NCBI GenBank assembly: GCA_030248215.1
Contig: JASANG010000501.1
Span: forward strand, 80,838-144,837
Direction of reading: 5' to 3'
From: Enoplolaimus lenunculus
Taxonomy: Eukaryota > Nematoda > Enoplea > Enoplida > Thoracostomopsidae
DNA: 64,000 nucleotides
Part shown: positions 48,434-58,575 of the stretch, piece after piece
How positions within the stretch are numbered: position 1 is the stretch's first letter
Layout: the number at the start of each line of letters is the position of its first letter
Made by a program: the position numbers and the translations under genes
The notes under the pieces: generated by a model
The model's input: only the letters and a program-made list of their open reading frames with translations
What the model was told of the DNA's origin: nothing
Databases searched by the model: none

Positions 48434-48682
48434 CACTGTAAATTTTAGGGAGTTCATTTTAATTCAGAATGAGATGAATCACTCAGTCTGAGTTAGGACG
48501 GTCAAAACTCAGAATTTTGAGTTGATTCAATTTATTCTGAGTTAATTAATCAACTTACCCAGAGTCAACTCAACTCAGAGTGAGAATCAACTCAACTCAG
48601 AGTGAGTTAATGTTTAACTGAATTCAGAAATAAACCAACTCGCTCGCTGAATTGATTAATCAACTCATTGGAATTTACAGTG
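48434..48682. mobile_element. Family D MITE adjoining family E
   Basis: Begins CACTGTAAATTTTAGGGAGT and ends CATTGGAATTTACAGTG. It is joined with no spacer to the family E copy that ends at 48433. Confidence 0.75.
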
Positions 48683-48728
48683 ATGCTACTCATTTGCACT
48701 CCAATAGATACTACAATCAAGAGTTGAT

Positions 48729-49106
48729 CAGTGGCGGATCCAGGACCTCAAAATGGGGGGGCCAAAATTTCACAGGTAATAAACTTATTTTTGAGCCATA
48801 CTGTAGTGACCCAAATAAGAGAGGGGTCCCCATTTTGAGTCCCAATTAATAGGAGTCCGTATTTCTAATAAGAATCCGTAAGCGGGTAGAGTCCTTAAAC
48901 CCTTCTTTAGAGTCCATAAATGTCTATTATCCCTCGGTGTAGTGCATAAATGACTCCAGGGCCAAGAAACAATAAAGCGTGCTTATACTATTGTGTATAA
49001 AACAGAGAAATAAACAGCGTAGAACAGCAATTAAAACTATATAATTTTTGTCGAGATGCTGTTGGGGGGGCACGGCCGCGGTGGCCCCCCCGTGGATCCG
49101 CCATTG
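48729..49106. mobile_element. hAT-like element with perfect TSD GAGTTGAT, carrying a family F fragment
   Basis: Starts CAGTGGCGGATCCAGGACCT and ends CCCGTGGATCCGCCATTG, a terminal inverted repeat. GAGTTGAT flanks both ends (48721-48728 and 49107-49114). Inside, 48800-48960 is family F sequence (TACTGTAGTGACCCAAATAA), so an F element inserted here. A second copy is 53898-54108. Confidence 0.85.
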
Positions 49107-49380
49107 GAGTTGATAATCACAAGAGTGTACAACACTTGGACTCCCGCATGCTACCAAATGTACAACTGGGTGTTGCGCATTTAGCCGACCCCCCTTTTCC
49201 GCAACCCTGTTGTTCATTTGAAACAGTAAGACAATACCGTCTCTAGACTAAAACTGATTCAAAATTTGTATTTAGGCTAACAAATGATACACAATACAAA
49301 TAACATTTCCCTTGATATATTGCACGCCAATCACGTAACCCCTCAATCATCTTGCTTCTCTGACGCATCACATTCTTTAG

Positions 49381-52300
49381 CGGTTGAGTTCAGCATTTGC
49401 GTGCTCTTAATGCAACATTTGAATGCTTTTAATTCAACCATTGGTTCAGTTCAACTGGTCAACCGATTAAGTAATTTTTCTTCAATTCAATGGAATTCAT
49501 TCAAACGATCCAGTTGTGGTCAACAATGGCTACCACCGGTTGCGGTTAGAACTCTGACAGGGTCAGCAATTGCTGAGTGTACCGATAGACAAATTACCTA
49601 CACCAGATTGAAGGCTGGGTGTCGCTTTGGCCCAGGATTTAGCATTAACCTAAACACGGCTAGTATGATTATACGACCCGAGTTTGCGGTGAAATCGGGT
49701 TCGTTTATAGAAGGAGATATTATGAATGCCCTACCGCCTGGGGCCTTTGCGGTACTTGAACGGTTACTGTTTTTAATTATTTTGGCCATGATTGTTGCAA
49801 ATTTGGTTTATGTTGAATTTGTCAATCGGAATAAGCTTTCGCTTGACAGTCATCTATTTGAGGTTAGTTTTAACCTTGGTCCGCAGTCTCAAATGTGTGT
49901 AGCACCTACACCATTTGGTAATAGGTCATGTAACTTAGGAACCGTAGCATGGTGAGGTTCGAAATTTAGCACGTAATTCACATTTGATTTACTCTACAGC
50001 TGTACCAATTTTGAGATCTGAAATAACAGATCTTCGTCAGTTTGAAAATCTATCGCTAACTGATGATAGGTGCTATACTCATTTGAAAATATGGGCATTA
50101 TAAACAAGTATTGTAGTATTATATTTATATTAACATTTGCCAAATTATACAAAGTAGTCAAATTCGACTCCGCCAGAGTCCAATGTGCGACTCAGTGAAT
50201 CGAATCTGACTCTGGCAAAGTATAAATTTGACTCAATTTGTGTAGTCCCGTAAAGCGCATTACGGAGAGAGTCAATATTTGACTCACAATTTTTTGAAGT
50301 GTATGAAAGGTTCATGATACGATAAAAGCCGTTCCATTGTTCCGAGACAGCAATGATCCAGGACCAGGACTGCACACAGAAGCGCTCATGTTTTCGTGTT
50401 CACACACTGCAAAAAATGGTGAGTCAAATTGACTCTCTCCGAAATAGGCTCTACGGGACTACACAAACTGAGTCAAATTCAACTCCGCCAGAGTCAAACG
50501 TGCGATTTAGTGAGTCGAATTTGACTCTGGCGGAGTCGAATTTGACTCAGTTTGTGTAGTCCCGTAGAGCCTATTTCGGAGAGAGTCAATTTGACTCACC
50601 ATTTTTTGCAGTGCATATGCACAGCCAAATATATAATAAACATGGTGCAACAGGAATTCCGTTCCGGTACAGAAATCCGGTATTTTTCACTATGCGGTTC
50701 CGGTAAAAAATCCGGTATTGTGTCACCAGAATTTTTCGGTATTTTCAATTTAAGAAAAATTGACATATTAATAGTCTAGCTTATTTTCCTAAAATTGTCT
50801 AAGCGTGTATTGCCAAAAGTTTCAATTTCTGTCATACTTTATAATTGATCATAAGTTTTTCTAGCTACTGCATTTGTTTCAGGATTTTGGCATCCTCATG
50901 TGTTTGCACCGTTTATAAAAGCGATAAAATAGCGTTTAAATAATGAATTTTTCGGTAACAAGAATTTTTTGTTTTCCGGTTCCGGTATTATTTTAACTTT
51001 TCGGTTTCGGTTCCGTTTCAGGTATTTTATAATTCTGGTTGCACCCTGATAAATAAACAATATATAGGCACATTTTCTACTTTCCCACGCAAATGAAATT
51101 GCGAACAAAAACGCTTCAGTTCTATTTCCGTTGTCAATTATATTATGGAACGTACTGCAACATAACATTTCAGTATGCAGTGTAGTATGGTCATTTTTAC
51201 TTTCCATTCTGAAGATTGCCACCCACTTGACCGTCCCATTTTCAAGTGACCCTAAGCAGGCTATTAAGCGTACTGGCTTCTACTCTGTGCAAACACTCTA
51301 CTGAAAATACTATAGTTATATTTTTACTAACTTTTTTAAGTATGAGTGTACTAAATATTGAGTAAATCTTTGCTTAAATAATGTAAATAAGTAAAACTAC
51401 TGCTGTCATTTCCTGATTAATTAAGTAAATGTAAAGCTAAAAATTTCGTGTTCGCTTAAAATTAAGTAAAACTTTGCCAAGCACCATAGTAAGTAAAACC
51501 GGCACTTAATTCGGCAACAGTTTTACTTAATTTTAAGCATATTTTTAGTGAGTACCGTCAACCTACGCTGTAAAAATGGGGAGTCAAATAGACTCTCTAG
51601 GAAATAGGCTTTTCCTGACGACACAAACTGAGTCCAATTTGACTCTGGCGGAGCCAAATTTGACTCAGTTTGTGTAGTCAGGAAAAGCCTGTTTCCGAGA
51701 GAGTCACAATTTGACTCCCCATTTTTACAGTGCATTTTTGAGTCGTGCCGGGATGAACTTTTTGTGGAGGGGAAGTATAAGCAAGTCTCCCTGTTTTGCA
51801 GCCACTGTGGAAAATATCAAGCATAGCATTTGGACAGCACGATGCCTCGAAAGATTATCACCTGACGATTTCGTTTCGTATATGTGTGTTATTCGCTGGA
51901 ATTACACTTGTATTTATGGTAACCATTATTGACGGTAACATTGTATCGTCACTACTCGGCCGGCAACAACTTCGCAATTTTAGTTGCACTGAATTAACTC
52001 AAATGATCGAAACGAATCAAATTCGACTGGTTTCAGTCCCGAAATAGCAGCGCAACTTATTTTGGACTGAAATTTTTCAAACGGTATGAAAAATTCAAAA
52101 TTTTACACTGTCCACAATGTTCAGGGCGCTAAAAAGTTTGCGTCCGATAATAATTATATACATATGCGGCTCATTTTACTTTAAGCGGCGTCCAGGTTTC
52201 TGGTGTGTCTATAAAAGAGTAGGTTTAGATTCTAGATTTTTGTTTTCGCTTAGGCTTAGGCTTAGAAACTCATTTTTGCAACGCTTAGGCTTAGACTTTA

Positions 52301-55300
52301 GGATACGCTTAATCTACTGTTACGCCAGCAGTGATATCGCTGTGAAATTTGATTTCTTTCGTAACAATATCTAAAGTTGCCAAGTAACACTTCAGTGAAG
52401 GTGTATGATTTCCACAAAAATGCGGAAATGATTACATTCTGTGTACAAAAGAATATACTCAACGCATGTTGCGTTTGTGGCCTATCCATTATTTAGGGGT
52501 TATCACTGCCGAGTTCTTGAAATTACGCTTGTTACGTAATTTGGAGTAGGTAGTTGCTCATCTTATTTTTTGATTTCAACGGTGCAAGCAACATCTACCC
52601 TTCTAACATTACTGTAGTGACCCGAATAATAGGTGTCTCCATTTTGAGTCCCAATCAATAGGAGTCCGCATATCCCTAATAAGACTCCATAAGCGGATGA
52701 AATCCCTAAACCCTAATTAGAGTCCATAAATGTCAATTACCCCTAATTGAAGTACACAAAAATAAATGCACAAAATGTGTAACAATTATCTCGCGTTTGC
52801 GCAGTACAAAATTTCCACAAGACGTGAAAGCACATAGTTCTGAGATTTAGTTGTTGAGGACGCATCACGAGAGTCTTCGGAAAAAGTTCATAAGCGAAAA
52901 GGCCCATATATAGAACAGGGCCGGATCATTTTCCGGAGGGACTATAATAGAGTCAGTTTACGGTTTAGGCTATTTTTTTGCTTAGGCTTAGGCTTAGGCT
53001 TAGGCTTAGGCTTAGGCTTAGGCTTAGGAATATGCTTATACTACTGTTCCGGCCCTGTTCTATACATGGGCCGATTGGTGTATGGTGTATTTTCAGCAAC
53101 ATTATCACAGTTTCATGCATGCAGTACAGAAAGCACCGCAGATTCATGCAAAAAACATTGATGACGCGTTTGATATCGTTGAAAAGCGGAACCGGATGCA
53201 ACCAGCTTATGCAATAGTTGGAATGTCAGAAGAATCCGGTAAGCAAAAAGTATAACATATTAAATCAAACGCTTGGACTAAGGGTCCGTATTCTGAAATG
53301 TGAATACCCACTATCGTCAGTATTAAGGCTTTCAACCTGACGAACCATTGCAGTGCCAAAAATGTGCTGAATCTTGAGCCTCAGTGATCGACTGGTTCCA
53401 ACGTTGCAAGAGCTATCATCAAAAGTTGCATTTTTAATTTTAGTATTGTTTTATCTCATAATATCATATATCAACGATGCATGTCTGTTAGTATCATATG
53501 ATATTCCGCTATACGCAAAACTAGCTATGAACTGACTGTAGCGTAGACAGGGTTAGAACCGGCTCGGTGTTTAGGTCCCGGGTCCCGGCGTCATATTTTT
53601 GGATCACAAAACAAAACATCAAACAAACGGTATTGTGGTTGCAAATCAAGTATATACTTGTCATACAATGTCAATCTGTCGTGAGAAAATATAAACAAAA
53701 ATATAAACGTTCCCATGCAAAGCGACAACCGAATAGCAGGGAAACAATTTTAGACCAATGTCCAGGTTTCGTGTGCGTCTGGTTGTGTGTGTACCGATTG
53801 GCGGATCTGGGCGAAACTTAAGACATAAAGTAGTGATAACAATTAACAATTACAATTCCGATTCGATTGATTTTACCAACAAACTTTGAGTTGTCGACAC
53901 TAGCGGATCCAGAGGGATGCGGGGGTTGGGCGTACACTCCCCATCAGAAATGTTTTAGTAATAAAATGGAAAACTCCCTACCTTACAATTTTTCCAGCTC
54001 ACAAAATTTTTTAGTGATAAAATGATAAGGATTCTGACTTGAAAATTTTGGCGTTTCATAACATTTGCCACCCCGCCTTCCTGTCAGAAATTTCTGGATC
54101 CGCCGCTGGTTGAAGAAATGAGTCGCTGATTAATTATCAATTACTCTGAAATCAATCTCGGAGCCAATTGCAGAAGTTTGCTCAACCCATATATCCCACC
54201 AAAAGCAAAATAGAATCAAACTTGAATTGAAAAATGTCCTCATGTTAAAGATATGAATACAAGCTATTTACACGGCCAATAAACATATTAACACTATTAA
54301 ATTTAGGCTCTGGAATAAGGAACGGCTGCGATTTAGTAGGGCTAGCGGCCCGGCTCCGGTCGCTTAGACCCGCGAGGCCCAAAATGTAAGCTCGGCCCCG
54401 TCGGGCCTTGGCTCGGGTCGGTTGCAACTCTGTGAATAGAGATTTTTAAAATGATCATAATATTGATAAACGTTGTAGGGAATATTATATAATATTGAAA
54501 GACAAAACGGAACCAATACATGATGATAGCAGACAAATGCTGTTTTTGAAATATCATATTGGATTATATCATAGATAAACTGTTACCCAATATGTAGAAC
54601 GTGAAAAACCGTTACCCGAGCTGACCCATTTGTAACGTGACCCCCGCATAAGCCTAAAAGTAAGAATGAGCTTATACCTAAACCTAAACCTACGCAAATA
54701 AGTAGTCTAAAGCTTCAGCTAATACTCGATTGTAGTTGCGCGCAGAAAAAACGTTCCGCCTTTGATCTTTCGATGGACCCCGTTGACAAAACAGCATATA
54801 TATTTTAAAAACTTTCAATTTTAGCAATTCAAAACCTTTTGTACTCAGTGATGACACGTAAAGCACAGCGTCAGTTGTGTGTTTTACCGATCCGACACGC
54901 GCCGACCATCCCGTTTCCAAAATCATACGTTGTGACTCGAGGTATGGATCGAAAACAACTGCGTCAGATTTCTGAACTACTGACAACGATGGCGCCGTTA
55001 ATCGTTGATCTACGGGATCACTGTGTAAATTTAAAACATTTTTTAACCAAAGGGTCACAAGAGTGTACACTGTAAAAATGGGGAGTCAAATTAACTCTCT
55101 CGGAAATAGGCTTTTCCTGACTACACACAAATTGAGTCATATTTGGCTCCGCCAGAGTTAAATTGGACTCACTGAGTGAATCGAATTTGACTCTGGCGGA
55201 GTCAAATTTGACTCAATTTGTTTAGTCAGGAAAAGCCTATTTCCGAGAGAGTCAATTTGAATCCCAATTTTTTACAGTGTAGCGGTACGTAGCAGTGCCG

Positions 55301-56619
55301 GAGCAGGCAGGGATGGGGGTGCCCCCAAAATGTTGTTTGTGTGGACCCTACTTTTATAGTATTTCTCAATTGAAGCTTAGGCTAATAATATATAATATAT
55401 ACAGTGCCGGAGTGAACAGGGGTGGGGGCTCGGGGGCTCACCCCAAATTCCAGGGTAGGGGCTCGAAACTCGCGAGCGAGAAGCCAGACGCATTTAAAAC
55501 TTAACTAATTTTTGTTTCAACCGTTTGAGGTGGGGACCCCTTTAGGGGTGGGACCCCTCAAATGGAGGGTATGGGTGTGGTGCTCGGGCCCTGGTACTTA
55601 TACTCGGTAATGGTACACACTCCCCAGGTTTTTGTAAACCTTTTTGCATTTTGCCCTCATTCACAATTTTGAATTTGACCAGCGGTCGGGCCTATAGCCA
55701 GCTCACTTTGCTGGTGGGCAAAAATATTCAGGAGGGGCACACAAGGGTTTTCGATGACTTGAAAGCAAGGTTAAAATTTTTGTAGGGAAGGTGGCTAAAA
55801 TTCTTTCATGGGGGGCTGGGCCTTTTTAGCCCCCTCTGAATACAGGCCCGTCAGCGGTGTAGCGATGGTTTAGTTTCGGGATAGTATATATCCCTTCGAA
55901 TACAAGTTCTTTCCGGATTAGGTTAAAATGAGAAAACAATTTTAACCAATGGCAGACTGTAGCTTTGCTTGAAAATTACGTACTGCACGAATAAAGCATA
56001 TATATTCTGTATATCCTATTTCATACGTTATACGCCATTGGACTGGCTCCTATTTTAGCCGGTATTCTCAAATGCGGGTAGCACATATTTACCAGTTGGT
56101 GATAGGTCTTTTAACTTTTGAACCACTAAAATGGTGAGCTTGAAAATAGTACAGTTTTTGCATTCGACTGGTCGTAGCTCTGCACCAATTTTCACATCTG
56201 GAATTGCAGAAGTTCAGTAGTTTGAAAACCTAACGCTAACTGGCGATAGGTGCTATATGTAATTTGATACTGGTCTGTGAACTAATTAACCTCACAAATC
56301 AGTTGTTAGCAAAAGGTATTTAGTGTAAATATTGCAAAAAATTCTTTTGGGCTTAAGCTTAATAGTTGACCAATGAAAGCGATTGGCCATTTAGCAGTTT
56401 TGAATTTTTTTGCTATTTCAGGCGAGCCAAACTTTGTTCAGTACAAACTGTTTAAACGTTGCGAAAACCTATGAAACTGTGCCGAAAATCAAATATGTCC
56501 ATTTGACAAGTTTCCTGCGTTTACTGGGTTGTAACTTTTTGCCGTGTATTGCTGCAGTATTTTGCTTTGAATTTATTTATTATTGCTATCATTGTCGAAA
56601 ACTAAAATTTGTAAAGTAA
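49381..56619 (+). CDS. Divergent ionotropic glutamate receptor-like channel (5' end uncertain)
   Basis: Putative ligand-gated cation channel subunit of the plasma membrane. Exons: 49381-49862, 51802-52029 (or -52035), 53097-53238, 54825-55024, 56422-56619; every junction is in phase. Exon 1: VEFSICVLLMQHLN resembles the iGluR S1 start (GFSIDLL type), then ASMIIRPEFAVKSGSF (TIT..R..V.DF position) and M1 LLFLIILAMIVANLVYVEF. Exon 2: PLWKISSIAFGQHD then RICVLFAGITLVFMVTIIDG occupies the pore/M3 position, with GNIVSSLLG where canonical receptors have SYTANLAAFLT. Exons 3-4: HSFMHAVQKAPQIHAKNIDD and AYAIVGMSEESAIQN follow the S2 order (FM..P..FVK...E; YAFLMES). Exon 5: CIAAVFCFEFIYYCYHCRK matches M4 and the FIYY ending. 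Stop at 56617. The frame is open back to an ATG at 49284, but a signal peptide and amino-terminal domain are not seen, so earlier exons are likely. Donor GTTTCA is weak. Confidence 0.6.
49888..50092. mobile_element. Family J palindromic repeat
   Basis: Runs from CTCAAATGTGTGTAGCACCT to GATAGGTGCTATACTCATTT, ends inverted, with TTGGTAATAGGTCATGTAAC and ATCGCTAACTGATGATAGG inside. Other copies: 56066-56275, 62119-62231 and pieces at 3937-4090, 17692-17740 and 53290-53420. First intron of the receptor-like gene. Confidence 0.65.
50405..50613. mobile_element. Family E palindromic MITE, best copy
   Basis: A near-perfect 209-bp inverted repeat: CACTGCAAAAAATGGTGAGT on the left and ACTCACCATTTTTTGCAGTG on the right, with GAAATAGGCTCTACGGGACT and its inverse further in. 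CA flanks each end (2-bp target duplication). A truncated relative is at about 50150-50310. Other copies: 48223-48433, 51566-51732, 55068-55279, 56657-56870. Confidence 0.85.
50641..51048. mobile_element. Family C element
   Basis: Starts CATGGTGCAACAGGAATTCC and ends AATTCTGGTTGCACCCTG. The flanks ATAATAAA and ATAAATAA are similar but AT-rich. It contains GGTTCCGGTA-type repeats at both ends. First intron of the receptor-like gene. Confidence 0.7.
51566..51732. mobile_element. Family E palindromic MITE 70 bp before a receptor exon
   Basis: CGCTGTAAAAATGGGGAGTC to GACTCCCCATTTTTACAGTG, a shorter and slightly diverged subtype (GAAATAGGCTTTTCCTGACG). It lies just upstream of exon 51802-52029. 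Confidence 0.75.
52168..52328 (+). mobile_element. Family B MITE
   Basis: TTACTTTAAGCGGCGTCCAG, then CTATAAAAGAGTAGGTTTAG, short TTAGGC runs and TACGCTTAATCTACTGTTAC at the right. Intron of the receptor-like gene. Confidence 0.7.
52612..52760. mobile_element. Family F fragment
   Basis: TACTGTAGTGACCCGAATAA followed by CCCTAATAAGACTCCATAAG and CCTAATTAGAGTCCATAAAT; only the left half is present. Confidence 0.65.
52901..53072 (+). mobile_element. Family A MITE with (TTAGGC)8-9, 24 bp from a receptor exon
   Basis: GGCCCATATATAGAACAGGG at the left and CCCTGTTCTATACATGGGCC at the right, with a clean uninterrupted TTAGGC array at about 52980-53030. The 3' splice site of exon 53097-53238 is 24 bp beyond the element. 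Confidence 0.8.
53898..54108. mobile_element. hAT-like element, second copy of the GCGGATCC family
   Basis: CACTAGCGGATCCAGAGG on the left and TTTCTGGATCCGCCGCTG on the right; the flanks GTTGTCGA and GTTGAAGA share 6 of 8 bases. Shorter than 48729-49106 and with a different interior. Confidence 0.7.
54650..54780 (-). mobile_element. Family A remnant, 45 bp before a receptor exon
   Basis: Contains CCTAAACCTAAACCTACGC (degenerate TTAGGC complement) and AAAACGTTCCGCCTTTGATC as the end block. The terminus next to GTAACGTGACCCCCGCATAA (family K type) suggests two elements meeting here. Confidence 0.6.
55068..55279. mobile_element. Family E palindromic MITE 43 bp after a receptor exon
   Basis: CACTGTAAAAATGGGGAGTC to CCCAATTTTTTACAGTG, with TA on both sides. 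The donor of exon 54825-55024 is 43 bp upstream of it. Confidence 0.8.
55690..55855. mobile_element. Fragment of the repeat also at 7880-8050
   Basis: TTCAGGAGGGGCACACAAGG, then a T-rich part and TTTTTAGCCCCCTCTGAATA. Family unknown. The preceding 55285-55640 is GC-rich low-copy sequence (GTGCCGGAGCAGGCAGGG and GTGCCGGAGTGAACAGGG repeated). Confidence 0.45.
56066..56275. mobile_element. Family J palindromic repeat
   Basis: TCTCAAATGCGGGTAGCACA to CGATAGGTGCTATATGTAAT, with ACCAGTTGGTGATAGGTCTT inside. Last intron of the receptor-like gene, about 145 bp from its last exon. Confidence 0.65.
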
Positions 56620-58575
56620 AAATGTCAACTTTTACATCTCACCTGCATTTCCCTGCCACTGCAAAAAATGGTGAGTCAAATTGACTCTCTCCGAAATACG
56701 ACTTTTCGGGACTACACAAACTGAGTCAAATTCAATTCCGCCAGAGTCAAACGTGTGACTCAGTGAATCGAATTTGACTCTGGCGGAGTCGAATTTTGGC
56801 TCAATTGGTGTAAGTAGTCGCGAAATGCCTCTTTCGGAGAGAGTCAATTTGATTCACCATTTTTTGCAGTATGAAAACAGTTTATCTACTTCACGTAACG
56901 GAAATAGCGGATTGAAGAAAAATTGCAAATTATTTTATTGTATCACAAATGCATTTTGAATGCAACACAATTATTATTATCTGGGTACAACCGAAAATCT
57001 GCCCCGACTCGAGCAAACAGATGAACCTTTGGCGCCGGTAAAATTTTCGCCGAAGGTTCGGAGAGTTTTGGTCGTATTAATTTTGCATATTATTTGATAA
57101 AAATTGTAGCGTTTGGAGTTTTTGGTTTTAACTTTTGGTACAATTTTGAAGTGTTTATTAGTTTTAGCAACATGAACACTGGAAATATCTCAAAGTCCAG
57201 GAAATTTAAAACAGCTTTATTACACAATGCACACAGACAATGGTTTAATATACAACAAAAATAACATATCACGGTATGTTACACGCCCAGTAGAACGAAT
57301 GGTCGCGCCCAGGGTTAGGCACCGGGAAAAACCAACGGAAAAACGGTTTTTCAGAAAGCGAGGAAATGGCAAAAAAACTAAATATAAATTTTAGTTCCGA
57401 ACACGACTTTTGATTAATTTCATTTTTCAGCTCCAGCTCTGGTGGAATTATTGTCGGAGGATCCGGCAATTTTTTCAGTGAAATTTCGTATAGGTTTACA
57501 AAATTTATCTATTTGGTGCGTTTCGTTTTAACTGTTGGCACAATTTTGAGGAAACAATATTGGCCAAAAATCGGTCAAAAATAAGCGTAAAACCAAATTT
57601 AATTAACATTGATGCTTGAAAAAACGGTAAAAAACGGCATTTCCGGTCGATGCAATTTTTCCCGAAAAACAAACCCTGGTAGCGCGTAACAAGCTATACT
57701 GTGGATATTAATTATTACATCCAATTCCTTTTCCAAGATTAAACACTTTTCATTCAGTCTGATGGCTTCCAACGTCACCTGGCCATAACATTCTGAGCTC
57801 TTGTACACGTCATTTCTCCATTTCCTCCTCCTAATGACTTGGCTTACCTATGCCTACACGCCTTTACTCAAACCGAAATTTTAACCTTACGTGGGAAACG
57901 TGTACACGAGCCAGTTTCTATGCTAACAGCCAATCAGCGTTCACTTGCGTCAAATTATACCCAAATTAGTCTCTCAAATATCACATGCTGTATATATTTC
58001 GACATCCATTCCAGTGGTTCAAAATGTCCAAAACTCGGCAGTCATACAGCTCACTTGTTAAAGCAACACAGCTTGGATTTACAACCTGACGTTACAAGCG
58101 CACCATACCATCGAAAACAACAAACCCAAGCGATGATCTGAAACCAGGTTGCATAAAATTAAAGCCCAATCGAAAACATTTGTCGGCAAGATTAGACGAC
58201 CAAGGTGAAATTCGTACAGTTAAGCATCTTTCGATACCATACATGGATACTCGTTTACTTTCATGCCACACAGGTGTCAATTTCTCGGACGGCAAAAGTG
58301 CCAACCCCACAGACTGTCTGTTATTTTTCTAAGCCTAAGCTTAGGCTAAACCTAAGCCTAAGTCTTATCTTAAGCTTCAACCTATTTTATCACACCAGTC
58401 ATCATAACGTGTACGGAGAAACTTTTTCCCGGGGGGCGGGGAGACTAAACAACTACTTGAAAAAGGCTATACTAATAAACAAATACAGCAAGCAAAACAT
58501 GGTTTATGAGTCTATAATACGGTGTCGAAATACAGCCACGAGGACCGTCATAAATTTACGATAAACAAACTTACT
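56620..58575. other. Intergenic region between the convergent receptor-like and INTS4 genes
   Basis: Contains the family E copy at 56657-56870 (38 bp beyond the receptor stop), family I-like sequence with CCGGCTCC-type motifs at about 56985-57130 and 57280-57590, and TTAGGC-like fragments at 58325-58375. A plus-strand ORF at 57839-58141 and others nearby have no recognisable domain. No clear polyadenylation signal was assigned to either gene. Confidence 0.55.
56657..56870. mobile_element. Family E palindromic MITE just after the receptor stop codon
   Basis: CACTGCAAAAAATGGTGAGT to TTCACCATTTTTTGCAG, the most diverged arm pair of the family here. If transcribed, it would place a long hairpin in the 3' UTR of the receptor-like gene. 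Confidence 0.75.

Larger units (their letters stand above)
45772..49380. other. Region between SF3B1 and the glutamate-receptor-like gene
   Basis: The SF3B1 promoter should lie just above 45771, but no TATA box or other core element stands out. Contents: a possible plus-strand exon (46283-46388), family N fragments (46385-46472, 47665-47735), D copy 46478-46597, the F cluster 46637-47548, the E/D pair 48223-48682, and the hAT-like element 48729-49106. 47740-48220 is AT-rich with nothing recognised. Confidence 0.6.

Noticed and set aside
50353-50559. ORFs with repeated TESN/PPESN residues around 48.2k, 50.4k, 51.6k and 55.1k
   Set aside because: They are translations of the family E palindromic MITE arms, not repeated protein modules.
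48223-56870. Regularly repeated short palindromes resembling a CRISPR array
   Set aside because: Copies are full MITEs at irregular distances in an animal genome; no repeat-spacer periodicity.
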